Below, in pieces: positions 1 to 6,599 of a stretch of 10,840 nt of DNA. Below the pieces are notes generated by a model. That model was not told the origin of the DNA and ran no database searches. It worked only from the letters and a program-made list of their open reading frames with translations. The stretch's first letter is position 1, and each line of letters starts with the position of its first letter. Source of the stretch: Neovahlkampfia damariscottae (Eukaryota > Heterolobosea > Selenaionea > Neovahlkampfiida > Neovahlkampfiidae). The translations under genes were made by a program, and so were the position numbers. The DNA lies in NCBI GenBank assembly GCA_016618085.1, contig JABLTG010000303.1, positions 1 to 10,840 on the forward strand, written 5' to 3'.

Positions 1-433
1 TGTTTCCTTTGTATTTTTCTAAAAGTTTTAAGCATTCAGGTTCTCTTGAAAATCTTTTGAAAGAATCATTTTTGTATTCCAGAACGATAAGTTTTTTTAG
101 TGGCTCAAACAACTCTGGAGCTGAAATATCTAAATTCCATCTTTTTCTTTCTAACTTGGCCACTTGCTGAAGAATGTGTTTTTGATGTGTTTTTCCTACA
201 AACAACTTTTTTGGAGCTTCTGGCACTATATACTCTGAACATATAGTTTTAGCAAGTTTAATGATTTTTCCTTGGTTTTTTTTCTTTGACAATTCTGAAA
301 GTTCGTTTACTTTTAACACAAAATTCCAGTTGTCCACAGCATACTCCTTTTCTAAGAAATTGTAAAAAGCTTTGGCAATTTCTGGTATGACCAGCACGGA
401 TTTGAACTGTATAACGTATTCACCAAAGTCCAT
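1..433 (-). CDS. RGS-domain protein, N-terminal part (cut by window edge)
   Basis: An open frame of 144 codons runs from an ATG at 433 off the left edge. The translation fits a regulator of G-protein signalling (RGS) domain almost from its first residues. Seen are an early helix ending AFYNFLEKEYAVDNWNFV (about residues 22-39, matching the family's F-x-x-FL-x-x-E-x-x-x-x-N-x-x-F pattern), then a mid-domain stretch ending KRWNL (about 95-99), then ELFEPLKKLIVLEYKNDSFKRF (about 106-127), the usual LF...-l...D-s-f-x-rF end. RGS domains bind active G-alpha subunits and speed GTP hydrolysis at the inner membrane face. The ATG follows an A-rich leader, so I take it as the start. The frame stays open upstream to a TGA at 512-514, so an earlier exon, perhaps from a receptor-RGS fusion, cannot be excluded. 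What follows the RGS domain lies outside the window. Confidence 0.75.
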   Translation of the reverse strand, partial: MDFGEYVIQFKSVLVIPEIAKAFYNFLEKEYAVDNWNFVLKVNELSELSKKKNQGKIIKLAKTICSEYIVPEAPKKLFVGKTHQKHILQQVAKLERKRWNLDISAPELFEPLKKLIVLEYKNDSFKRFSREPECLKLLEKYKGN

Positions 434-995
434 TTTTTTTATTTTAGTTCGTTGGAAATGATTTGTCAAAAAAATTAGCCGTTTTAAAAGAATTTCCACG
501 AGTGGAATTCTTCATCCCAATGAGGAAGCTTCAAACTCTAAACACAGTACATTTCCAAAAACGGTGAAGTATTTATTTTCAATGTTTGTCATTCTGTCTT
601 ATTCAAAATACTATTCTCTGTTGGAGAACCTGTTGTATCCAATTTTGAACTGAAAGTGGTGTGGCGGGAAGTTGTGAATAAATAAATTTATTTACAAAAA
701 GGGGAAATTCAAAACCTTACGGTTTCTCTTCCGGCTTCGCCCTGAGCAATTTAATAACTCCAATCTAATTGAAACATTTAATTTATTACTTTAATTTACA
801 ATAAAAACTGGTAACTGAATGTCAACAACAATTAATGGGGTGGCACAATTTAATGGTAATAAAATTGAAATTGCGCTTTTATTGGTTAAAACCTTCTAAA
901 TGCGAACTTGAGTTCACAATTAGAACTTTTTTTGAAATTGCCCAACAGAAATGAAGGAAAATTGAAACTCAAGTTTGAAAAAACAACCAATCAAA
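434..995. other. Intergenic region with palindrome and inverted repeats
   Basis: No convincing gene. It should hold the promoter of the leftward RGS gene and the 3' end of the leftward NTPase gene. Visible structure: GAATTTCCAC/GTGGAATTC around 490-510 (a near-palindrome); a perfect 16-nt palindrome of TAAATAAA and its complement at 679-694; a patch of higher GC at about 700-755 in AT-rich surroundings; and a nested inverted repeat with arms 881-887/985-991 (ATTGGTT/AACCAAT) and 905-914/966-975 (AACTTGAGTT/AACTCAAGTT). An AATAAA on the minus strand at 878-883 could be the NTPase poly(A) signal. A minus-strand ATG at 592 opens a 26-codon frame ending at the TGA at 512-514, probably chance or a short upstream ORF. 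Confidence 0.5.
881..991. repeat. Nested imperfect inverted repeat next to the NTPase 3' end
   Basis: Outer arms ATTGGTT (881-887) and AACCAAT (985-991) enclose inner arms AACTTGAGTT (905-914) and AACTCAAGTT (966-975). The arm spacing differs by about 8 nt, so the hairpin would carry a bulge. The right outer arm lies 5-11 nt downstream of the NTPase stop on the minus strand. It could form a 3'-end stem-loop or be a worn MITE-like remnant. AT-rich DNA makes chance pairing fairly likely. Confidence 0.35.
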
Positions 996-3276
996 TTAAT
1001 TGTTTTTATTTTGAATGACTATTTCATCATTTTCATAATAATATTCCTTGAAAAATTCAAATATTTTTGAAAAAGTCTTTGTCCAAAGATCTCTATTTAC
1101 AAGCATACTTTCCTCATCTACAACTTCTTCCAATTTTTTTGTTGTCATTTTTGCATTGGTAATGAAAATGAAATAATTATTTTCAAGTTTGCATGGACTA
1201 TTATTTGCTTTGTTTTGTTCTTGTTCAAAAGAATCACCAGACTTTCCACTTAAATCTATTTGTCCATCAATAGTGGTTTTGAATTTGCATTCAATTCTAA
1301 ATAAACTTGAATCATCAGGAAAAATAATTAAAGAATCTTGATGAATCTTTTTTTCCAATATAGAGAGCAATATATGTTTTGGAAATATCCATTGGTTTTT
1401 TATTTCTTCGAAGTAATACATTTTCAATATCATTTACATTTGAAGTTTGACAAAATTTTACTGAAACATCAAAATTGAAAGTTAATTTTGTATCTTTCAA
1501 TAAATCATGAATATACATTCCTTTGAAAAATTGTTCAAATGAACTTGATTCTATTTTACATTTTCGATAAAGAAATGATTTAAATGAATAAAAATATGAT
1601 GGAAATTGTTCAAAATCACTTGCTTGAATATTTCCTTTGATGGATTTTGATATCATATTTTTAAAATCATTCCATTTGGATCCCATTCTATCTAATATTA
1701 TTTCAAAAAAAATTAAAGGAATAAAGACAGAGTTATTTTCAAGTTCGAATAAGCATCCTTGTTCGACTAATGTCCCAATTTCTTCTTGAAGGTCAAAAAT
1801 TTCAAAATCATCAATATTCCATTGTTCTAAAACTCCCAGAAGGATAATGAATTTATATTTATCATATTGATGTAATTTATAAATTGATTTGGTTGTTTCT
1901 ATCATATTTTCATGAATTTTATCAATAGAATTATAATTAATTAATGACATTGCAAAATATTGTAATAATCTAAATACTCCTCCCAATGACAATATATAAA
2001 TTTTCCATGATTGTAAATTAAAATCAATTTTTTCATTTTGAACATGACCAGAAATGATTTTAACAATGGTTTCATAATCAAGGTTATCTCCAATTTGTAA
2101 ATAAATTGAATTTAATGAATAAGATGTTGTTGGTAAAACTAATTCAATTGGAGTATCGGAAACACCACTAACAATTGGAATAATAAATGTATTGTGATCC
2201 ATTTCAGATAAAACTAAATCCATTAACTTTTTGGTGTATCTATAAATAATGGTTTTATGTTTATTATCAGGAGTAGGATTATTTAAAAATTTCTGATATA
2301 AATCATCATCCAATGCAACATTTTGAATTTCATCAACTCTCCACAAAATTGTTAATTCATCATCTTGATTTAAATTTAAATCTTTTTTAATTTTCAACAT
2401 TATTTCACTTGGTTCCATATTTTTATCAAAAAAAGGTTTAACATCCTTAATATTAATAAAATCACGTATTTCTTTTTTCCATAATTGAGATAATAAACAA
2501 CAAGATAAATGAAAATCAACCGTTTCATTTTCTTTAATTTGATTTCCATTACTTTCTTTAATAAAAATTTCAATAAAATGATTTCCTAAAATTCTTTTTT
2601 TAAAATTTGAAAATGTTTCCTTGGATTCTTTTTCAATTTCCTTTGATTGAAAACTTTTTAAAATTTCTTTTATTGTAGTGATACAAAAATTTTCATTTTC
2701 TAAAACATAATTTTTGAGAATATTCCAAATTTCAAAACTAAAACGACTTTTTCCAATTCCACTTCCACCAATAATTGAATTAAGTTTCCATCTTTGATGT
2801 ATTTTTTTTTTTAACGAAAATAAAACAAAATTTGATAAAATGGAATTCATAATTTTCTCTTCACTTTCTTTTCTTTGAACATAATCAAAAATAAAATCTT
2901 CAACATCATAAATTGACTTATTTTCAATTTTTTTTTTTTTGAATTCTTCCAAATTTATTTCTTCTCTTTTTCTTTTGACTCCACGGTTTTCTTTTTGTTT
3001 TTCCTATTTTTTTTTTAATCAAAATGTCTTTACCTTAAGTTTGGAAATACGATTGAAGTAAAGAATTCCTTCAGAATCACCAAATATTTCTTTCCATTGA
3101 TTTTCTCTTAATTCCAAAATATCTTCTACTTCAAAAGGTTCAAGTTTTTCAATTTTTTTTTCATCAAATTTTATTTTTTTTAAAAGTTTGGCTTTTCGTT
3201 CTTCCTCTGTAGTTTCAATTATTTCTTTTGAATTCATTTGGTCATCTTTTTCTTCCAAAATATCAGGTTCAGACAT
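996..3276 (-). CDS. Crinkler/RHS-like P-loop NTPase with possible nuclease-like C-terminus
   Basis: Exon 1 (3276-3034, 81 codons) is an acidic, charged N-terminus. A 30-nt phase-0 intron (3033-3004) leads into exon 2, which begins with a basic stretch holding KRKRE, a possible nuclear localisation signal. Walker A is GGSGIGKS (spliced residues about 160-167) and Walker B is ELTILWRVDEIQ (about 297-308). These P-loop and hhhhDE-q features match NTPases of Crinkler and trypanosome RHS proteins. The exon 2 frame stops at 1315, after about 643 residues. A second minus-strand frame (open from 1433, stop 996-998) looks like the true C-terminus: it has FPDDSS, then IECK near 1284-1295, then a FIFITNAK strand, as in PD-(D/E)xK folds. 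The switch needs a frameshift within 1315-1436, or an intron such as 1437-1347 (91 nt) or 1419-1347 (73 nt). Both are in phase but longer than the other introns here. NTPase is well supported, family fair, nuclease tentative. Confidence 0.65.
3004..3033 (-). other. 30-nt spliceosomal intron in the NTPase gene
   Basis: On the minus strand GTAAAG at the donor and an A-run followed by TAG at the acceptor bound a 30-nt segment. Without splicing the frame ends four codons after the donor (VKTF, stop). With splicing, phase 0 on both sides, exon 1 joins a frame that has no ATG between its upstream TAG and the Walker A region. That missing start is the main reason to accept the intron. Its size fits the 27-39 nt introns of the RCC1 gene. 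Confidence 0.75.
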
Positions 3277-3482
3277 TTTTTTATTTGAAGAATAGTTATT
3301 TTTTTGAGATGATTAGATTATAATTGGTTGGAAAAAGTAAAAAATTGGTTGGGTTAAATTTACTCAAAAAAATTTACGAAAATGACTCAAAGAAATAATC
3401 ATAAAATACAATAAGTTAGAAAAAGTTAAAAATGGTTATCAATTACTCACAAACTAAAATTGACAAATAAAATAGTATTTAT
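3277..3482. promoter_or_regulatory. NTPase upstream region with paired AACCAATT elements; left edge of the insertion
   Basis: The 10-mer AATTGGTTGG occurs twice, at 3322-3331 and 3343-3352, 21 nt apart (about two helical turns). On the minus strand each reads CCAACCAATT, some 45-75 nt before the NTPase ATG, in the manner of a CCAAT box. A looser repeat follows: GTTGGAAAAAGTAAAAAATT near 3328 resembles GTTAGAAAAAGTTAAAAAT near 3415. From about 3353 to 3482 I see no gene, and the left boundary of the virus-like insertion probably lies there. No clear terminal inverted repeat was found. Confidence 0.4.
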
Positions 3483-4083
3483 TTGAAAGACAAGTATATT
3501 GAAGAAAAAATGAGAGATATTGAAATGTCAAATGCATTTTTAAAATATATTGCCAATTACGCAAAGAAATATTATAAAGGAATAAGATATGAAGCAACAC
3601 AAAATTTTAAAGATACTAAAGAATGTATTCTAAGTTCAAATGATACAATTCAAGATTATATTGATGTAAATTTAATTATTACAAATGATGAAAAAGATAG
3701 AATTAGAAGAGATGAAATGATAAAAAAAATTTTAAATCAATAAATTCAAAATCTTTGATTACTTGTATACAATTGATTAATAGTTTAAAAGATCAAGTAT
3801 TAAATATGAGAGAACATTCAAATACATAAAATTAAAAGGTTGTTATCTTGGTGTTAAATTCAGTGATAACAATGAATCAGATTCAGAAATTAAAGACAAA
3901 AATAAACCAGATTATAAAACCAAATATGATGATTTATTAAAAAAATATCAAGAACTTGAAAGAAAATACAACCAATTAAAAATTAAACTAAAAATTATTG
4001 AAGATATTTAAAAAGAAAGTAAAAAGAAAACTAAAAAAAATGAAAAAGAAGATGAAGAACCTTTAATTGTTAATTTTTTGTAA
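3483..4083 (+). pseudogene. D5-like SF3 helicase/primase, broken C-terminal part
   Basis: The frame at 3483-3743 has no ATG at its 5' end. It carries the pattern seen after the ATPase core of poxvirus D5, phage P4 and virophage-type helicases: MSNAFLKYIANYAKKYYKG, then a D-T-IQDYID block, then TNDEKDRIRRDEM, matching 'r-n-a-f-l...Y..Y...T.eY...D.i..Fi.....d...+i...em'. After a TAA at 3741-3743 the similarity seems to continue in another frame (about 3744-3827), then in a third (about 3784-4083) with GCYLGVKF, like the 'G-y-x-G-l-k-l' end of such proteins. The third frame goes on into a Lys/Glu-rich coiled coil with an internal TAA at 4009-4011 and ends at 4081-4083. The ATPase core (Walker A and B) is absent. 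These proteins unwind DNA during viral genome replication; this copy cannot. The family call rests on pattern memory. Confidence 0.5.
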
Positions 4084-4090
4084 AGTTAAT

Positions 4091-4143
4091 TTTTTAAATA
4101 TAAAAAATATATAAAAAATTAAAATATATAGTAATAATATACA
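4091..4143 (+). promoter_or_regulatory. Element promoter copy 1 (TATAGTAA, before the 63-aa ORF)
   Basis: An almost pure A/T leader with core TATAGTAA at 4127-4134 ends at the ATG at 4144. The core G lies 13 nt before the ATG. The whole segment is nearly the same as the one at 4341-4394. Confidence 0.55.
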
Positions 4144-4335
4144 ATGGCTAGAAGACTTAAAAAGAAATTTGAATTAAGTGATAGTTATAAACCTGATTTT
4201 AATAAAAATTACAATATTAAATTAAAAGTTAATGAAAATAGAAACATTATTCAAACAAATCCAAAAAATAACATTAAGTTTCTAAAAATGAGATTAAAAG
4301 ACATTTATCTTTGGGAAAGGATTGAAAAAAAATAA
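4144..4335 (+). CDS. Small basic protein of unknown function
   Basis: An intact 63-aa frame opens with MARRLKKKFELSDSY and is rich in Lys, Arg and Asn. There is no membrane segment, cysteine motif or recognised domain. It sits between the broken helicase and the broken polymerase. It starts right after a copy of the shared TATAGTAA leader and is followed within 10 nt by the next copy. A small DNA-binding or virion core peptide is possible, but only charge and context suggest it. Its intact frame beside decayed neighbours may reflect short length rather than selection. Confidence 0.5.
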   Translation: MARRLKKKFELSDSYKPDFNKNYNIKLKVNENRNIIQTNPKNNIKFLKMRLKDIYLWERIEKK

Positions 4336-4340
4336 TTTAA

Positions 4341-4394
4341 ATTTTTCAAATATAAAAAATATTTAAAAAAATTAAAATATAGTAATAATATATA
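4341..4394 (+). promoter_or_regulatory. Element promoter copy 2 (TATAGTAA, before the polymerase)
   Basis: Core TATAGTAA at 4378-4385, with its G 13 nt before the ATG at 4395, exactly as in copy 1. The upstream A-tracts also match copy 1 with a few indels, so the similarity covers about 55 nt. Confidence 0.55.
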
Positions 4395-5757
4395 ATGTTC
4401 AATTTTGATAGAAAAAATAATTTAAAAATAAAACAAAATGGAATACCAATAAAAAAATTAGTATTTACAGTAAATAAAAATGTAAATACAGAAGAAATTA
4501 AGAAATCAATCTCAAAATTGTTTATAAGTTTCTTAAAAGACAAGAAAATGGTAAAAATAACAACTTTATATGAAAATGGGCAATATAAGAGCAAAAGATT
4601 TTTTAAATATTCAAATGATAATAGTATTGATATTTGACCTATCAACTTATGAAATATATGATGGAGAATATGATTAAAAATTAACAAAAGTGAAAGTAGT
4701 TTTAATTTATATTTGTGATGAGCCATCAAATAAAAGAGGAAAAAAAGAATATAATGATTGTTTTTTTGAGACTTTGAAAAAAGGAGTTACAAGATTCCTA
4801 AATATTCAACCAAATAGTTTTAAAATATATTTCAAAATTTCAAGAAAAGATTTATTCCCAATTGATAAAATACTAGAAGTTGAAGAGAAATACAAATTAA
4901 ATATTAAACTATAATTTAAAATATTTATATATTCCATCAAAAACAGATTTAAAAGAAGATTATAATAATTATATAACTTTTGTAAAAAAAATGAGTAAAA
5001 TATTAAAAGGAAATATAAATTTATTAAAAAATAGTGTAAAAAGAGAAGCAATAAGATATTTTTATTTAAAATCAAGATGTTATGAAATAAATGAAATCAA
5101 ACCATTAGAATCAAAATGGATAATAAATTCATTAAAAGGTGGATTAATGAAAGTATTAAAAGGGGAATATAAAAATGTTAAATGTTATGATTTCAATTCA
5201 ATGTATCCATTCAAAATGAAAAAGTTATCATTTCCAATAAAACAAGGTGAATTTTCATTATTAAAGAATTTGGAGAGAAAATAAATTATGGAATTTATAG
5301 ATGTAAAATAACTGATTTTGACAAAAAATTATTCTGAAGTAACAAATTGAATTATTTTAAACATTTTGACATTCAAACAGCAATTAAAATGAATTGTAAA
5401 ATAAAATTAATTTAAAATGGATAAGCAAATACATTAATTTATGATAGTTCAACACGATCTAACAATTTGTTTTTTAATTTTATTGAAGATACTTACAAAT
5501 AGAAAAAAGAGGATAAAGATATGAAAATTGTATTAAATATTTTATGGATGCATTATGTGACAAGAATTATAAAATTTACAGAACAATTAACAATGTATAT
5601 GTTGACGTAATTGACAATGTATTGAAAAAACTAAAAGAATACAATTTATTAGAAACTTAAAAGTTGAATATGAAAATAAAAATGTAAAAATAGAGCATAT
5701 TTACAAAATTGTTTGTAGTGATTACAATGAAAATATTAAAATTAGTAGATGTTAAAA
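4395..5757 (+). pseudogene. Family B DNA polymerase (protein-primed/viral type), heavily decayed
   Basis: Successive frames on one strand keep a collinear polymerase. The N-terminal parts are 4395-4637 and, in another frame, about 4633-4914 with FDLSTYEIYDGEYD and a KKEYNDCFFETL block; I recall NDC-containing N-termini from viral-type PolB-like proteins. A third frame (about 4894-5284) has SLKGGLM and then motif A, DFNSMYP, at 5189-5209, followed by FPIKQGEF. The next frame gives YGIYRCKIT, HFDIQTA and KIVLNILW (motif B, near 5523-5547), then ALCDKNYKIY in a further frame. Breaks seen: TGA 4635-4637, TAA 4675-4677, shift near 4895-4916, shift near 5275-5284, TGA 5335-5337, TAA 5413-5415, TAA 5422-5424, TAG 5500-5502, shift near 5547, TAA 5658-5660. 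Motif C (D-T-D) was not found, so the 3' part is lost. The family copies the genome of linear protein-capped viruses and Polintons. Confidence 0.8.
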
Positions 5758-5790
5758 TTATTGAAAAAATATTATTTATAGTAATTGTAT
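5757..5790 (+). promoter_or_regulatory. Element promoter copy 3 (TATAGTAA, before the 95-aa ORF)
   Basis: TATAGTAA at 5777-5784 follows an A/T-rich tract. The core G is 10 nt before the ATG at 5791. The TATAGTAA core decides the start: the frame is also open a little upstream without an ATG. Confidence 0.5.
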
Positions 5791-6078
5791 ATGTGTCAAA
5801 CAAAAAAAAGAATAATTGGAGATATTCTTCACACTGAAAACATGAAGATTATTGAAAGATTAAATATTAATGTAGAAGGTGAAACATATGAACATTTAAT
5901 ACACAATTTTGTTGATTTAATAAGAGAAACAATACTTGAAAATATGTGCACATATAGCACACCTCTCAGTAATTTATTTACTTCTTGTCAAACAAATGAT
6001 AAAGAAAAAATTAGTATATGCTTTAAACAATACAATTTGTACATAGGACGAAAGACAGATATATTAATAAAAAAGTAA
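5791..6078 (+). CDS. Unknown 95-aa protein of the virus-like element
   Basis: An intact frame starts MCQTKKRIIGD and ends in a Lys-rich tail. I recognise no family. It contains several Cys (residues 2, about 48, about 61, about 72), a helical amphipathic middle (ETYEHLIHNFVDLIRETI) and no membrane segment. It follows the polymerase remnant directly and has its own copy of the element's TATAGTAA leader, so it was probably a separately expressed element gene. It could also be the end of a longer gene whose start was lost by deletion together with the polymerase 3' part. Confidence 0.45.
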   Translation: MCQTKKRIIGDILHTENMKIIERLNINVEGETYEHLIHNFVDLIRETILENMCTYSTPLSNLFTSCQTNDKEKISICFKQYNLYIGRKTDILIKK

Positions 6079-6108
6079 AACATATATTCATGTTGAATTA
6101 AGATAATT

Positions 6109-6153
6109 AAAAATACTTAAAAAATATTTTATATAGTAAATATAAAATATAGG
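6109..6153 (+). promoter_or_regulatory. Element promoter copy 4 (TATAGTAA, before the F-box-like fragment)
   Basis: A-rich tract, then TATAGTAA at 6132-6139, core G 18 nt before the ATG at 6154. The longer spacing and a TATAGG just before the ATG make this the least exact plus-strand copy. Confidence 0.45.
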
Positions 6154-6240
6154 ATGCAACATTTACCCAAAGAATTGTTAATTTATATTCATAAATATTT
6201 AGATGATGAATATAAATTTAATTTTTTAGAATTCTTATAA
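6154..6240 (+). pseudogene. F-box-like N-terminal fragment (28 aa)
   Basis: The peptide begins MQHLPKELLIYIHKYLDDEY. This fits the F-box core LP-x-E-l-l-x-x-I-x-x-y-L-d, which recruits substrates to SCF ubiquitin ligases and is common at the N-terminus of giant-virus ankyrin-repeat proteins. The frame stops at TAA 6238-6240 after 28 codons. No continuation is clear in the next 80 nt, so it is probably truncated. The motif is short, so the family call is a suggestion. Confidence 0.4.
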
Positions 6241-6319
6241 TAATGAAATGAAAGAAACAAACAAGAAAAGTGGATTTAAATAAAGAGTATGATAGATATG
6301 ATTGCAATACAATAGAATA

Positions 6320-6574
6320 TTAAGAAGAGTTATTATTTAACATTTCCATAATTTTATTAATATTTTTATTTTGTTTGTCAATTTCAATTTTATTAGTGCT
6401 TTTGGTTTCATGTAGTTCGTTTTGCTGTTTTTTAACAGATTTCATTTCAACCGAACCACCAAGACAAGAACTTTTTTGAATGTTTTTGATGAAATAAGCA
6501 CCAGCAAGAACAAAAGGGTTAATTGTTGTTGATACCAGAGTGATTATTGCAATTATCAATGTTGCAGTTTCCAT
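6320..6574 (-). CDS. Small membrane protein with coiled-coil tail
   Basis: An intact 84-aa frame. Residues about 4-29 (TLIIAIITLVSTTINPFVLA and on) form one hydrophobic membrane segment, followed by a basic IKK/IQK-type stop-transfer, then SSCLGG, then a polar Lys/Asn/Glu-rich tail (about 45-84) likely to be helical or coiled-coil. It is the only gene of the element's right half that keeps an unbroken reading frame with a good start. It follows the fibre-like gene on the same strand by 25 nt and has its own TATAGTA element. In small dsDNA viruses such peptides are often minor virion-membrane or host-membrane proteins; this is inferred from context only. Confidence 0.55.
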   Translation of the reverse strand: METATLIIAIITLVSTTINPFVLAGAYFIKNIQKSSCLGGSVEMKSVKKQQNELHETKSTNKIEIDKQNKNINKIMEMLNNNSS

Positions 6575-6595
6575 ATGATACTATATATTAGACAG
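6575..6595 (-). promoter_or_regulatory. Element promoter copy 5 (TATAGTA, minus strand)
   Basis: Minus-strand reading TAATATATAGTATCAT runs straight into the ATG at 6574. TATAGTA occupies 6585-6579 and its G lies 7 nt before the ATG. This is the same core as at the four plus-strand sites, now on the opposite strand and in a region of different base composition. Confidence 0.5.
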
Positions 6596-6599
6596 AGAT

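Noticed and set aside
679-694. The 16-nt A/T palindrome as a replication origin or bidirectional terminator.
   Set aside because: A/T palindromes of this size are common in such DNA and nothing nearby supports either role.
4346-5075. Long minus-strand frames opposite the polymerase remnant (4346-4729 and 4806-5075).
   Set aside because: Their Phe/Leu/Ile-rich translations are what the complement of A-rich coding DNA gives. The plus strand carries recognisable polymerase motifs.
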